Shown here: in pieces, positions 19,216 through 28,664 of the stretch
Layout of the letters: every line of letters begins with the position of its first letter
Position numbering within the stretch: the stretch's first letter is position 1
Program-made: the position numbers and the translations under genes
Assembly: GCF_031195445.1 (NCBI RefSeq)
Contig: NZ_CP133480.1
Location: 620,001 to 684,000, forward strand
From: Acuticoccus sp. MNP-M23
GTDB lineage: Bacteria; Pseudomonadota; Alphaproteobacteria; Rhizobiales; Amorphaceae
DNA length: 64,000 bases
Direction of reading: 5' to 3'
The notes under the pieces: model-generated
Told to the model about the DNA's origin: nothing
Database searches by the model: none
The model's input: only the letters and a program-made list of their open reading frames with translations

Positions 19216-20247
19216 TCATTTGGAGTAGTCGAGGCCCATCTCGCGGTAGCGCTCGGGGTCGTCGGTCCATTTGGGCCGCACCTTCACGAACAGGAAAAGA
19301 TGCACCGGCGCGCCGGACATGGAAGCGATCTGCTGGCGGGCGGCCATGGAGATGGCGCGGATGGTCGCCCCTTTTTCGCCGATCACGATCTTCTTCTGCC
19401 CCTCGCGCTCCACGAAGATCGCCTGCTCGATCCGGGCCGACCCGTCGCGCAGGGTCTTCCACGTCTCGGTCTCGACGGTGGCGGAATATGGCAGTTCGTC
19501 ATGCAGGCGCAGGGTGAGCTGCTCGCGGGTGATCTCGGCGGCCAGCTGGCGCATGGGAATGTCGGAGATCTGGTCTTCGGGATAAAGCCAAGGACCGGCC
19601 GGGACGGCGGCGGCCAGATGCTCGCGCACATCGGCAACGCCGCTGCCTTCCTGCGCGGAAATCATGAATGTGTCGCCGAACGCCGTCACCTTGTTGGCGT
19701 CTTCGGCCAGCTTGAGGAGGGCGGGCGGGTCGACCAGGTCGATCTTGGTGAGGATCAGCGTTTTCGGCATCCGCACCTGGGTCAGTTCTTCCAGGATTGC
19801 GGCGTTGGCAGGGTCGATCCCGCGACGGGCATCGATCAGCAGGCACACATGGTCGGCGTCGTAGGCCGAAGACCATGCGGTTTTCACCATGGCGCGGTCG
19901 AGCCGGCGGCGCGGATCGAAGATGCCCGGCGTATCGACCAGAATGACCTGCGAGCCTTCGGCCATGAAGATGCCGCGCACGATGGCACGCGTGGTCTGCA
20001 CCTTGTGGGTGACGATGGACACCTTGGCGCCGACCAGCGCGTTGACGAGTGTCGACTTGCCGGCGTTGGGAGCACCGATCAGCGCAACAAAACCGGCACG
20101 GTTGCCGGGTGCGGTGGGGTCGCGGTCAGGCTCGCCCGCATCTGCGGGCAGCGTGTCGGAGGCGGGCGCGTCGGTGATGGCGGAGTGTTCCTTCTGGTCT
20201 GGTTGTGCGGCGGCATCGGGCCGGTCGTCGGGGTCTGGCGGGTTCAT
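19216..20247 (-). CDS. era: GTPase Era
   Basis: Ribosome-assembly GTPase binding the 3' end of 16S rRNA. The ATG at 20247 overlaps the rnc stop (ATGA), giving 343 residues. G1 is GAPNAGKST, G3 DTPGI, G4 TKIDLV, and the C-terminal KH domain includes VIGEKGATIRAI. The first 50 or so residues are an acidic, Pro/Ala-rich extension not seen in the minimal enzyme. Longer in-frame extension into rnc is rejected. Confidence 0.95.
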   Translation of the reverse strand: MNPPDPDDRPDAAAQPDQKEHSAITDAPASDTLPADAGEPDRDPTAPGNRAGFVALIGAPNAGKSTLVNALVGAKVSIVTHKVQTTRAIVRGIFMAEGSQVILVDTPGIFDPRRRLDRAMVKTAWSSAYDADHVCLLIDARRGIDPANAAILEELTQVRMPKTLILTKIDLVDPPALLKLAEDANKVTAFGDTFMISAQEGSGVADVREHLAAAVPAGPWLYPEDQISDIPMRQLAAEITREQLTLRLHDELPYSATVETETWKTLRDGSARIEQAIFVEREGQKKIVIGEKGATIRAISMAARQQIASMSGAPVHLFLFVKVRPKWTDDPERYREMGLDYSK

Positions 20248-20936
20248 GCGTCGATTGCCGCGCCGAGACCGGCAAGGGCCGCGCGCGCGGCATTCTGCTC
20301 GGCTTCGCGCTTGGAGCCGCCCTCGCCGCGGCCGAGCGGCCCGCTGTGGTTCACCACCTCGATCACGAAATGGGGCTTGTGATCCGGCCCGCGCCGCTCC
20401 AGCAGCACATAGTCCGGCGGCGGGCCGCCATTGGCCTGCACCCGCTCCTGTAGCGCGGTCTTCGGATCGCGCTCGGGGCGCTCGTCGGTCTCGATCAGCG
20501 GCGCCCACACGTTGAGGATGACCGCCTGGGCTGCATCGTACCCCGCATCGAGGTAGACGGCAGCCAGCACCGCTTCGCAGGCATCGGCCAGGATGGCGGC
20601 CTTCTTGCGGCCTCCCGAGTGGGCCTCGGCATGGCCAAGCTTCAACGCACCGTCGATCCCCAGAAACAGCGCCCGGTCGGCGCACGCTTCGCGGCGGACC
20701 AGCGCATTGAGGCGGCGGGCAAGCTCCCCCTCCTCCGCCTCGGGGTACCGGTCGTGCAGCATGGCCGCAATCACGAGGCCGAGCACACGGTCGCCCAGAA
20801 ATTCGAGCCGCTGGTAGCTTTCGCCGCGCCCTTGGGCAAAGGCGCTGGCGTGCATGACGGCACGCTCCAGCAATCCGCGGTCGGCAAACCGGTGGCCGAG
20901 CGCGGATTCCAGGCGTGCAAGCGGGTCGGCGCTCAT
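20244..20936 (-). CDS. rnc: Ribonuclease III
   Basis: Processes rRNA precursors and other double-stranded RNA. The 230-residue protein has the signature RLEFLGDRVLGLVIA and a second acidic cluster (ILADACEAVLAAVYLD), then a C-terminal dsRNA-binding domain (KTALQERVQANG to GSKREAEQNAARAAL). It lies between lepB and era, overlapping era by 4 bases. Confidence 0.96.
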   Translation of the reverse strand: MSADPLARLESALGHRFADRGLLERAVMHASAFAQGRGESYQRLEFLGDRVLGLVIAAMLHDRYPEAEEGELARRLNALVRREACADRALFLGIDGALKLGHAEAHSGGRKKAAILADACEAVLAAVYLDAGYDAAQAVILNVWAPLIETDERPERDPKTALQERVQANGGPPPDYVLLERRGPDHKPHFVIEVVNHSGPLGRGEGGSKREAEQNAARAALAGLGAAIDA

Positions 20937-20961
20937 GAGCGCGCTCCCGCAGCCGCGCTGC

Positions 20962-21723
20962 TTATGAGCGTAGCGAGTCGAATATCCGGTCCCATCTCAC
21001 CGCCGTTGGCCAGTTCCAGAACTGCCAGATGGGAGTGTCCTCCCGAATAGAGAAGAAGATAACTTCAGCACGGCCCACAAAATTTTCGTATGGGACGTAT
21101 CCCACAGCGTCTTTGGCACGGCTGTCGGCCGAATTATCCCGGTTATCACCCATCATGAAGTAGTGGCCTTCGGGCACGACATAGACGCCCGTGTTGTCGA
21201 ACCGGCCATTGTCTTCGGTGTCCAGCACTTCGTAGGAGACGCCGTTGGGCAATGTTTCGCGGAACCTGCGCGCACGGATCTCACGGCCGTTGAAGCCGAT
21301 ATCCACGTAGTCAGTCATCTGCTCACGCGGGACTGCAACGTCGTTGATGTAGACGACGCCTTCCTTCACCTGCATCCGGTCGCCGGGCAGGCCCATCACA
21401 CGCTTGATGTAGTCTGTCTTGTTGTCACGCGGCAGTTTGAAGACTGCGATATCGCCGCGATCAGGCGAAGAGCCGAGCACCCGGCCCGGAATTGGCACAA
21501 TGCCGAACGGGAAGGAATATTGCGAATAACCGTAAGCGTATTTCGAGACGAACAGATAATCGCCAACCAGCAGCGTGTCGACCATGGATGCAGAGGGAAT
21601 ATTGAACGGCTGGAACAGGAAGGTCCTGATCACGAATGCAATCAGCAACGCCTGGAAGATGACTTTTACGGTATCGTACAGGCCGCCCTCACTCTCCGTC
21701 TTTTTCTTCGCCACGCTATTCAT
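20962..21723 (-). CDS. lepB: Signal peptidase I
   Basis: Cleaves signal peptides at the outer face of the inner membrane. One membrane segment (residues about 20-38) leads into the catalytic serine motif IPSASMVDTL. The catalytic lysine is in DYIKRVMGLPGDRMQV, and GDNRDNSADSR is the conserved box E. I used the ATG at 21723 (MNSVAKKKTESE), giving 253 residues; a GTG at 21750 would add nine. It is followed 25 bp downstream by rnc. Confidence 0.94.
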   Translation of the reverse strand: MNSVAKKKTESEGGLYDTVKVIFQALLIAFVIRTFLFQPFNIPSASMVDTLLVGDYLFVSKYAYGYSQYSFPFGIVPIPGRVLGSSPDRGDIAVFKLPRDNKTDYIKRVMGLPGDRMQVKEGVVYINDVAVPREQMTDYVDIGFNGREIRARRFRETLPNGVSYEVLDTEDNGRFDNTGVYVVPEGHYFMMGDNRDNSADSRAKDAVGYVPYENFVGRAEVIFFSIREDTPIWQFWNWPTAVRWDRIFDSLRS

Positions 21724-21824
21724 CACCTTTATCGTGGCGCTCCAGAACACGCGCCGCTTGCGGGCCGCATTGAGCGGACCCGCGGGACATAAACTCTACC
21801 GGAGCGACACGCAATAAAACGCGG

Positions 21825-22253
21825 TCAAGACTCCACCGCAGCCTTGCCCGCAAATTCTGCCGGCACCGCCTCGATCACCACAAAGGCCTGCGCATAGGGG
21901 TGATCGTCCGTCATCGTCAGATGGATTGCGCCGACGTATCCGCTGGGCACCAGCCGATCAAGCCTTTCGCGCGCACCGCCGGTCAGTTCCATGGTGGGCT
22001 GCCCGCTGGGGAGGTTCACCACGCCCATCTCGCGCCATGCCACCCCCATCCGGATCCCTGTGCCCAGCGCCTTGGAGGTAGCCTCCTTTGCGGCGAACCG
22101 CTTGGCGTAGGTCGCCGCCTGGTTGGCGCGCCCCCTGGCCTTGGCTCGCTCCACCTCGGTGAAGACGCGTGCCTCGAACCGCTCGCCAAAACGGTTCAGC
22201 GTGGATTCGATCCGCCGTATATCGGCAAGGTCCGAGCCGATCCCGACAATCAT
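21825..22253 (-). CDS. acpS: Holo-[acyl-carrier-protein] synthase
   Basis: Transfers 4'-phosphopantetheine to acyl carrier proteins. The 142-residue protein begins [16 protein letters not shown], with the Mg-binding Asp in GSDLADI, and contains [19 protein letters not shown]. Its ATG at 22253 overlaps the DUF2062 stop. The ACP domain of the large PKS in this window also needs such an enzyme, although an AcpS is not always able to serve a type I PKS. Confidence 0.94.
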   Translation of the reverse strand: MIVGIGSDLADIRRIESTLNRFGERFEARVFTEVERAKARGRANQAATYAKRFAAKEATSKALGTGIRMGVAWREMGVVNLPSGQPTMELTGGARERLDRLVPSGYVGAIHLTMTDDHPYAQAFVVIEAVPAEFAGKAAVES

Positions 22254-22879
22254 GCCTCTTTCCTCGCCTCGTCGTCGTCGCCATCCTCGGCCATCGTGTC
22301 GGCCGCCTTCGCCAGCGCGGCAGCCGCCGCCCGCTCCCGGCTCGCCGCCAGCCGCTCGGCGCGCACCCTGTGGGACACCACCACGGCGGAGCGCACCAGA
22401 ACATAGAGCGTCACCGCCAGGATGAGGCCGATAATCGCCCCGCCGACGAACATCGGTTTGAGCGTCGGCCACAGCGTGCCGAAGGACGAAGTGATCAGCC
22501 CCAGCGACCACTCGATGTGCAGCGGCGACATGGCACCGGGCGCCCGGCCCAGGATCAGTTCGCCGATCTGAAAGGATGACACCCAGATCAGCGGAAACGT
22601 CAAAGGATTGCCGACGGCGGTGCCGAAGGCGGCCGCCAGCATCGACCCGCCGACGATCCACGCAAAGAAGAAGGCGAGCAGAAAGTGAAACCCTATCAGC
22701 GGGGTGCAGGACGCAAACGCGCCAACCGCCACCCCGGCCGCAATGGCATGGGGCGACGCTTCCAGGCGCAACACCCGCGCCTTGTAGTAGCGGAAGGACC
22801 GGGGAAACGAGCGCCGCGGCCACAGCGCGAGGCGGAACCGCTCAATGAGGCCCGGGCTACCCCGGCGGCCAAACAGCAT
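22250..22879 (-). CDS. DUF2062 membrane protein
   Basis: A 209-residue protein with an amphipathic basic N-terminus and two or three hydrophobic helices ([19 protein letters not shown], and [19 protein letters not shown]). It has the [21 protein letters not shown] block typical of DUF2062. The ATG at 22879 follows AAGGA. The C-terminus is charged and helical. Function is unknown; its conserved place between rsh and acpS in rhizobia supports co-expression with this housekeeping cluster. Confidence 0.83.
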   Translation of the reverse strand: MLFGRRGSPGLIERFRLALWPRRSFPRSFRYYKARVLRLEASPHAIAAGVAVGAFASCTPLIGFHFLLAFFFAWIVGGSMLAAAFGTAVGNPLTFPLIWVSSFQIGELILGRAPGAMSPLHIEWSLGLITSSFGTLWPTLKPMFVGGAIIGLILAVTLYVLVRSAVVVSHRVRAERLAASRERAAAAALAKAADTMAEDGDDDEARKEA

Positions 22880-22939
22880 TGCAACGTTCCTTCCAAACAA
22901 CCGGCGCCGAAGCGCCTTACACAACTCTTATATGGGGTA

Positions 22940-25270
22940 TCAGGCGTGCGCGCGCGATGCCTCGCTGACAACTGACAAAGCGTTCAGCCGATCGAGGATA
23001 GCCGAAAGGTGTGCCCGATCCCGAACTTCAAGCGTGATAGTCATCTCGCGGAAATCGTCCGTTTTCGCAATCATGTTGAGTTCGTCGATGTTGGAATCGG
23101 CCTCGGCAATGACGATCGCAATCTCGGCAAGAACCCCGGTTTCGTTGGCCACCATCAGCCGCACGTCAACCGGGTACAGCGTGCCTTCGCTGGCTTTCAG
23201 GTCCCAGCCCACCTCCACCCAGCGGGCGGGATCGGCGCCGAACGCATCAAGCGCCTCGCCGGCATGGACCGGGTACACGGTGACACCCTTGCCTGGATCC
23301 AGAATGCCGATGATGCCGTCGCCGGGGATTGCGAGGTGCTTGGGCGAGAACTGGACCGGCAGATCGCTCCGGCCGCCCCGCACGTTGACGGCAATCCCGT
23401 GGCGGCGGCCGGCATCCACCTCGCCGGGCGGCGATTCGTAACCGAGCACCGACAAGACGGCGCTCGCCGGCCGCTCGGCGCTGCCGATCGCGTGGGCGAG
23501 CGCGTCCTCGCTCTCGAAGCCGAGCCGTTCTGCCGCAAGGCCAAAGTCCAGCGGTCCCTTGAGGTCGCGCCGGGCCATCTCGTTTTCCACCAGCTCCAAG
23601 CCGAGGCGAACGAACTTGCGCCGGTCCGCATCCTTGTTGGCCTTGCGGATGGCAGCGCGCGCCTTGCCGGTGACGGCAAGCACGCTCCACGCTGCCGGCG
23701 GGGATGCCCCCTCCTTGCGCATGATCTCCACCTCGTCGCCGCTGGCGAGGGGCGTTACCAGCGGCTTGGGGTGGCCATTGATGCGGCAGCCCGTGCAGCT
23801 GTTCCCGATCTGGGTGTGGACCTGGTAGGCAAAGTCGATCGGTGTTGCCCCCGGCGGCAGGGCAATCAGCTTGCCCTTGGGCGTGAAGCAGAAGACGCGG
23901 TCCTGGAACAGCTCCAGCTTGGTGTCGTGCAGGAAGTCGCGGCTGTTGCCCTCGTCGGAAAGCTGCTCGACGGTTTGCCGGAGCCAGGCATAGACCTTCG
24001 AATCGTGCGCCAGTTCCTTCATGGAGCGCGCGCTGCCATCCTTGCTGAGCGCATGCGCCGCGACACCATATTCGGCAAAGCGGTGCATTTCGTGGGTTCG
24101 GATCTGCAGCTCCACGCGCTGATCCTGCAGGCCGATGACGGTGGTATGCAGCGAGCGGTAATCGTTCTGCTTGGGCAGCGAGATGTAGTCCTTGAAGCGA
24201 CCGGGCACGCACTTGAACGAGGTGTGGATGACCCCCAGCGCCTTGTAGCAGGCCAGCGGCGTGTCCACGATCACGCGGAAGCCGTAGATGTCTGACAGGC
24301 TCTCGAAGTTGACCAGCTTGCGCTGCATCTTCTGATAGATCGAATAGGGCCGCTTCTCGCGCCCGCTGACCGTGGCGTCGATCCCGTTTTCGGCCAGCCG
24401 CCCGGCCAGTTCGGCCTCGATGTCGCCGAAGCGGGCGCCCAGCGCTTCCCGCCGCTTGGCAAGCTCCTTCTCGATGACAACCGCTTCTTCGGCAAAAAGC
24501 ACGCCGAAGGCCAGATGCTCCAGCTCCTCGCGCATCCACTGGATGCCCATGCGCCCGGCAAGCGGCGCGTAGACGTCCATCGTTTCCTCGGCAATGCGGG
24601 TCCGCTTGTGCGGCGGCACCCACTTGAGGGTCCGCATATTGTGCAGCCGGTCGGCCAGCTTGACGAGAAGCACGCGCACATCGTCGGCCACCGCCAGGAA
24701 CAGTTTGCGCAGGTTCTCGCTCTGCTTGTCCTCGACGTTCACAAGGTCGAGCTTGGCAATCTTGGTGAGGCCGTCGACCAGCTTGCCGATCTCGTTGCCG
24801 AACAGCTTGTCGATTTCCGCGCGGGTGGCGTCGGTATCTTCAATCACGTCGTGCAGCAGCGCGGTGGCGATGCTCGCATCGTCCAGGCGCATCCCGGTCA
24901 GGATCGCGGCCACTTCCAGCGGGTGGGAAAAATACGGATCGCCCGACGCGCGGGTCTGATGGCCGTGCTTGCGCATGGAATAGACGTAAGCGCGGTTGAG
25001 GAGGGCTTCGTCGCTGCCGGGATTGTAGCTCGCCACGCGCTCGACAAGCTCATATTGCCGCATCATCTGCCGCGCAGGCTTGGCGGCAGCGTCCGCATTG
25101 GCGGGCGCAGTATCGCCGGGGCGACCGGCGTCTGCCGCCGGGGTTGCCGGCGCTTCGGCCGGCCGGGTCGCCACTTTCAGCGCAGCGGCCGCCTCACCGA
25201 GGCGCCCGCCGCTGGTCGGCGCACCGTCCGCAGACGGGACGCTGTCTTGCTCTGGCGGATCGCTGCGCAT
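22940..25270 (-). CDS. rsh: Bifunctional (p)ppGpp synthetase/hydrolase Rsh
   Basis: Makes and degrades the stringent-response alarmone. In order: an HD hydrolase domain (SHPLEVAAILTGM, HDVIEDTDAT), the synthetase domain (REKRPYSIYQKMQRK, SDIYGFRVIVDT), a TGS domain (FTPKGKLIALPPGATPIDFA) and a C-terminal ACT domain. The HD motif is intact, so both activities are predicted. The ATG at 25270 gives 776 residues with a low-complexity Ala/Pro extension of about 68 residues ahead of MMRQYELVERV, where rhizobial Rel proteins often start (25066). A GAGGGG precedes 25270, and nothing precedes 25066. Confidence 0.95.
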   Translation of the reverse strand: MRSDPPEQDSVPSADGAPTSGGRLGEAAAALKVATRPAEAPATPAADAGRPGDTAPANADAAAKPARQMMRQYELVERVASYNPGSDEALLNRAYVYSMRKHGHQTRASGDPYFSHPLEVAAILTGMRLDDASIATALLHDVIEDTDATRAEIDKLFGNEIGKLVDGLTKIAKLDLVNVEDKQSENLRKLFLAVADDVRVLLVKLADRLHNMRTLKWVPPHKRTRIAEETMDVYAPLAGRMGIQWMREELEHLAFGVLFAEEAVVIEKELAKRREALGARFGDIEAELAGRLAENGIDATVSGREKRPYSIYQKMQRKLVNFESLSDIYGFRVIVDTPLACYKALGVIHTSFKCVPGRFKDYISLPKQNDYRSLHTTVIGLQDQRVELQIRTHEMHRFAEYGVAAHALSKDGSARSMKELAHDSKVYAWLRQTVEQLSDEGNSRDFLHDTKLELFQDRVFCFTPKGKLIALPPGATPIDFAYQVHTQIGNSCTGCRINGHPKPLVTPLASGDEVEIMRKEGASPPAAWSVLAVTGKARAAIRKANKDADRRKFVRLGLELVENEMARRDLKGPLDFGLAAERLGFESEDALAHAIGSAERPASAVLSVLGYESPPGEVDAGRRHGIAVNVRGGRSDLPVQFSPKHLAIPGDGIIGILDPGKGVTVYPVHAGEALDAFGADPARWVEVGWDLKASEGTLYPVDVRLMVANETGVLAEIAIVIAEADSNIDELNMIAKTDDFREMTITLEVRDRAHLSAILDRLNALSVVSEASRAHA

Positions 25271-25282
25271 GGCAGCGGCCCC

Positions 25283-25663
25283 TCAGACTTCCTCTGTCCG
25301 CTCAGGCGGCACCAGGGTTTCCATGGCACGCAGGAGCTCTTCCTCCGACATGGAATTGAAGCTTGTGTCGGCGCCGTCTTCGGACGGGGCACCGGAGGTC
25401 ACGGCGGCAACGGGCTCGGGCTCGGGCTCGTCGACTTCGGTATGCTTTTGCAGGGAGTGGATCAGCTCTTCTTTCAGATCCTCGGGATGAATGCGTTGGT
25501 CGGCAATCTCGCGCAACGCCACGACAGGATTCTTATCCTTGTCGCGATCGACCTGGATCGGCGAACCGCTCGAGATCAGACGTGCCCTGTGGCCGGCAAG
25601 AAGCACCAGCTCAAAACGATTTTCGACCTTGTCGACGCAATCTTCGACAGTCACGCGCGCCAT
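25283..25663 (-). CDS. rpoZ: RNA polymerase omega subunit
   Basis: Small subunit aiding RNA polymerase assembly. The ATG at 25663 ([13 protein letters not shown]) follows GGAGAG and gives 126 residues. The core ([25 protein letters not shown]) is standard. The second half is an acidic tail, as in other alphaproteobacteria. It lies 12 bp upstream of rsh on the same strand, the usual pairing. Confidence 0.95.
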   Translation of the reverse strand: MARVTVEDCVDKVENRFELVLLAGHRARLISSGSPIQVDRDKDKNPVVALREIADQRIHPEDLKEELIHSLQKHTEVDEPEPEPVAAVTSGAPSEDGADTSFNSMSEEELLRAMETLVPPERTEEV

Positions 25664-25871
25664 TGCGCTCTCCAACGAATTAAGTTGACAAGAAGCCTTC
25701 CAAATATCAATCAGGCAGCGTTGGCGCAAGCGTCACGTACCCTAGATATAGGCAAACGTAGCTTTTGCCCGCTCCATCGGGCGGGCTCCAGTTCTGGACA
25801 GCCAACAAAGCAGGGTCCATGTCAGTCGCATGGTATATTTCCAGACCCTGCGCGCAAACGAAAGATATCGG

Positions 25872-26444
25872 ATGTTCGACCCGCGAGAAAAAATCGCTCT
25901 GTTCATTGACGGTGCCAATCTATACAGCGCCGCTCGGTCTCTAGGCTTCGATATCGACTATAAACGCCTCTTGACCGAGTTCGGCAAGAAGGGATACCTC
26001 CTGCGCGCCTATTATTACACTGCCCTCGCGGAAGATCAGGAATTCTCGACCTTGCGGCCGCTGATCGACTGGCTTGATTATAACGGCTATTCGGTCGTCA
26101 CTAAACCGCTGAAGGAATTCTACGACCAGTCGGGCCGCCGGAAGGTCAAGGGCAACATGGACATCGAGCTCGTTATTGATGCCATGGAGCTGGCTGACCA
26201 GGTTGACCATGTGGTCCTCTTCTCCGGCGATGGCGATTTCCGCCGCCTGGCCGAGGCCGTTCAGCGCAAGGGGAAAAAATTCTCGGTGGTCTCTTCCCTG
26301 CAGACGCAGCCGCCGATGATTGCCGACGATCTGCGCCGTCAGGCTGACAATTTCATCGAGCTGAACGATCTGCAGGCGATGATCGGCCGCGACCCGTCCG
26401 AGCGGCAGGCTCGTCCCGAGCGCGTCGTCCACGTCTCCACCTGA
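25872..26444 (+). CDS. NYN-domain (PIN-like) ribonuclease family protein
   Basis: A 190-residue protein of the LabA/DUF88 family. Acidic residues expected at the PIN-like active site appear in ALFIDGANLY, KGNMDIELVIDAM and LFSGDGDFRRL. The ATG at 25872 gives MFDPREKIALFIDGANLY, the usual family start. It is divergent from rpoZ. RNase activity is predicted from the fold; the substrate is unknown. Confidence 0.87.
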   Translation: MFDPREKIALFIDGANLYSAARSLGFDIDYKRLLTEFGKKGYLLRAYYYTALAEDQEFSTLRPLIDWLDYNGYSVVTKPLKEFYDQSGRRKVKGNMDIELVIDAMELADQVDHVVLFSGDGDFRRLAEAVQRKGKKFSVVSSLQTQPPMIADDLRRQADNFIELNDLQAMIGRDPSERQARPERVVHVST

Positions 26445-26464
26445 ACCGCGGCGGCGCCTTGCCG

Positions 26465-27127
26465 ATGGCTGACCACAAGGCGCTGACCGCGCTCGACCCG
26501 CCGCGCGACTGCCCCCTGTGCCCCCGATTGGTGGAATATCGCCTCGCCCAGCGGGAGGCCGTGCCGGACGGCTTTAATGCGCCGGTTCCCACCTTCTGGC
26601 CAGTTGACGCGCCGCAGCTTCTTGTTGTGGGGCTCGCGCCCGGCGTTTCGGGTGCCAACCGCACCGGCCGCCCCTTCACCGGCGACTTTGCCGGAGAGAT
26701 TCTTTACAACGCATTGATTTCGCACGGCTTTGCCCGCGGCGTCTTCCGCGCCCGGCCTGACGACGGGCTGGAGCTTTGCGGTGCCGCCGTCACCAATGCG
26801 GTGCGCTGCGTGCCGCCGAAGAACAAGCCCACCGGGCCGGAAATCAACACCTGCCGCCCCTTTCTCGCCGAGACCATCAGCGCGGTGGCGGGCACCCGCG
26901 TCATTCTGGCGCTGGGGCGCATTGCGCACGACACGGTGCTGCGCACGCTGGGGCTGAAACTGTCGGCCTACAAGTTCGGGCATGGCGCGGTGCACCGGCC
27001 GGGCTCTGTCATCGTCGCCGACAGCTACCACCCTTCCCGCTACAACGTGAACACCCGCGTCCTGACGCCTGAGATGTTCGACACCGTGATTGCGAACGTC
27101 CGCCGCCTCGTCGACGACGGCGCCTGA
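26465..27127 (+). CDS. Uracil-DNA glycosylase, family 5 (UDGb) type, Fe-S containing
   Basis: Removes uracil and deaminated purines from DNA. The 220-residue protein has motif GLAPGVSGANRTGRPFTGD at residues 56-74 and the late loop HPSRYNVNTRVLT, which resemble the UDGb family. Four cysteines (16, 19, 115, 130) are placed as for the family's 4Fe-4S cluster. I used the ATG at 26465; a TTG at 26459 is open. It follows the NYN gene by 20 bp and is closed by a strong terminator. Confidence 0.88.
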   Translation: MADHKALTALDPPRDCPLCPRLVEYRLAQREAVPDGFNAPVPTFWPVDAPQLLVVGLAPGVSGANRTGRPFTGDFAGEILYNALISHGFARGVFRARPDDGLELCGAAVTNAVRCVPPKNKPTGPEINTCRPFLAETISAVAGTRVILALGRIAHDTVLRTLGLKLSAYKFGHGAVHRPGSVIVADSYHPSRYNVNTRVLTPEMFDTVIANVRRLVDDGA

Positions 27128-27170
27128 CCGCCGGTCTTCGCACCGCCTGCCCTCACGGTACCCAATGAAA

Positions 27171-27209
27171 CGAAAAAGGCCAGCCGGGCGAACCGGCTGG
27201 CCTTTTTCG
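27171..27209. terminator. Bidirectional intrinsic terminator
   Basis: A perfect stem: GGCCAGCCGG (27178-27187), 5-nt loop, CCGGCTGGCC (27193-27202), flanked by an A5 run before and a T5 run after. It ends the plus-strand UDG gene and the minus-strand capsule gene that converge here. Confidence 0.93.
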
Positions 27210-27228
27210 TCAGGCGCGGTGGCCCTGC

Positions 27229-28365
27229 CTACTTGAAGCGCGTGGTGAGGGTCGCGACCGTGGTGGCCGTGTTGATGATTGGCGACACGATCTCCAGGAA
27301 CTTGCCGAGCTGGGCAGACGGGTGGTTTGCCACGTAGAGGATGTCGTCGTCGCGCAGTTCGAACTGCTTCATCAGGAAGAAGGAGCGCGGGTCCTTGAGG
27401 TTGATCTGGTAGATCGTCGGCACCAGCGAGCCTTCGGCTGTGGTGACGGCGCGCTCGTCCAGCGCCTTGGCGATGAAGTCCGGCTCGAAGCGGAAGATGT
27501 AGACGCCCATGGCATCGGCCAGCTTGTCGTCCAGACCGCCGGCACGGGCAATCGCCTCGGCCAGGGTGACGCGGCGTGCCTCGAACTTGAACTCTTCCTT
27601 GGTGTTGGTGGCCCCCATGACGGTGAAGGTGCGCGTCACGTCGCTGACGAGAACGGTATCACCCGGACGAACCGAGACGTTGTCCTTGGGCACGTCGAAC
27701 AGGTCTTCGAGGTTGGCGGTGGCGACCGTGTTGCCGCGGCGCAGTGTCACCTGCGACTCGTAGGTCTCGCCGGTGGTGCCGCCAGCTGCCGCAATCAGAT
27801 CGAGGACACGAAGGCCCGCGACGCTGACCGGCTTGGGACCCGGATCGTTCACCTTGCCGAGCACGGTGGCGGAGTTGGCAAGGCTCTGGCCGACCAGCAC
27901 CTGCACCTGCGGCTGGATCGCCTTGTCGGCAAGCGATGCCTCAATGGTGCTGCGCAGCGCAGCCGGCGCAAGACCGGAGGCCCGGACCGCGCCCACATAG
28001 GGAACGAAGATGCGGCCGCTCTCGTCGATCACCGCTTCAATCTGTGTGGCCTTGGCCGTGGAGGAGGAGAACAGACCGTCCGCCCCCGCTTCAAAGATGT
28101 TGACCTTGACCTGGTCGCCGACCTGCAGCCGGATTGCCGTGCTGCCGTCCTGCACCTTGAAGAAGGACGAGAACCCCGGCGGCTGGTACTGGCCGGTGAT
28201 GTTGGTGACCTTCTCATCAACATCAATGACAAGGTGCGACGGTTTCTTGAAATTCGGGTTGTCGAGCGTGTCTATGTCTTTGCGCAGCGGGCCGCTTGAG
28301 GGCAACGCCGAACATCCGGCCAAGGCGATTGAGACGAGCACTGCCGCCGCACCTCTAAAAATCAT
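27229..28365 (-). CDS. Outer-membrane polysaccharide export lipoprotein (Wza/KpsD family)
   Basis: Forms the periplasm/outer-membrane channel for capsule or exopolysaccharide. The 378-residue protein has a lipoprotein signal with lipobox LAGC at Cys18. A poly-export domain follows (LQVGDQVKVNIFEAG; GRIFVPYVGAVRASGL) and then SLBB-type repeats (VGQSLANSATVLG, RPGDTVLVSD). It is the last gene of the minus-strand export group with the KpsE-like and KpsT-like genes. The polymerase and glycosyltransferase part of such a locus is not in the neighbourhood. Confidence 0.92.
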   Translation of the reverse strand: MIFRGAAAVLVSIALAGCSALPSSGPLRKDIDTLDNPNFKKPSHLVIDVDEKVTNITGQYQPPGFSSFFKVQDGSTAIRLQVGDQVKVNIFEAGADGLFSSSTAKATQIEAVIDESGRIFVPYVGAVRASGLAPAALRSTIEASLADKAIQPQVQVLVGQSLANSATVLGKVNDPGPKPVSVAGLRVLDLIAAAGGTTGETYESQVTLRRGNTVATANLEDLFDVPKDNVSVRPGDTVLVSDVTRTFTVMGATNTKEEFKFEARRVTLAEAIARAGGLDDKLADAMGVYIFRFEPDFIAKALDERAVTTAEGSLVPTIYQINLKDPRSFFLMKQFELRDDDILYVANHPSAQLGKFLEIVSPIINTATTVATLTTRFK

Positions 28366-28664
28366 CGCACTGACCTTCCATTCCGCAACAAGGGATCCTT
28401 ACCACTGTGAGGATTGCGGGTGGAGCCACGATCGGCCGGTCATGGTCGAACTGATGGAACCCGTTGCAGCAAAGGCACACGAAAATTCACAGCCCCCGCC
28501 AATAAATTTACCCTGAATCGCAGCCGGTCGCGCTGGCCGCGACGCACCGCGGTCCGGCAGCGGGGCCAGCAAACTCCTGAATTCAGGGAAGGTTCCAACG
28601 GCGGCGGGTTGCCAGCCAGCCGGGGATCAGCCCCCGGCGCAGCTGGCAACGCGCAAGAACAGGG
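28366..28664. other. Intergenic region between capsule export genes (299 bp)
   Basis: No supported coding frame. It contains a 12-bp perfect palindrome (CCTGAATTCAGG, 28576-28587) and a strong two-part hairpin (28608-28650) directly downstream of the KpsE-like gene. No clear promoter was seen for the wza-like gene, although the spacing leaves room for one. Confidence 0.6.
28608..28650 (-). other. Strong composite hairpin after the KpsE-like gene
   Basis: Outer arms GTTGCCAGC (28608-28616) and GCTGGCAAC (28642-28650) enclose an inner 7-bp stem GCCGGGG/CCCCGGC (28619-28625, 28632-28638) with a 6-nt loop. No T-run follows on the minus strand, so it is not a classical terminator. It may act as an attenuator or mRNA 3'-end stabiliser. 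Confidence 0.55.

Noticed and set aside
27171-27209. Repeat element or attachment site
   Set aside because: The A5-stem-T5 layout between convergent genes is fully explained as a bidirectional terminator.
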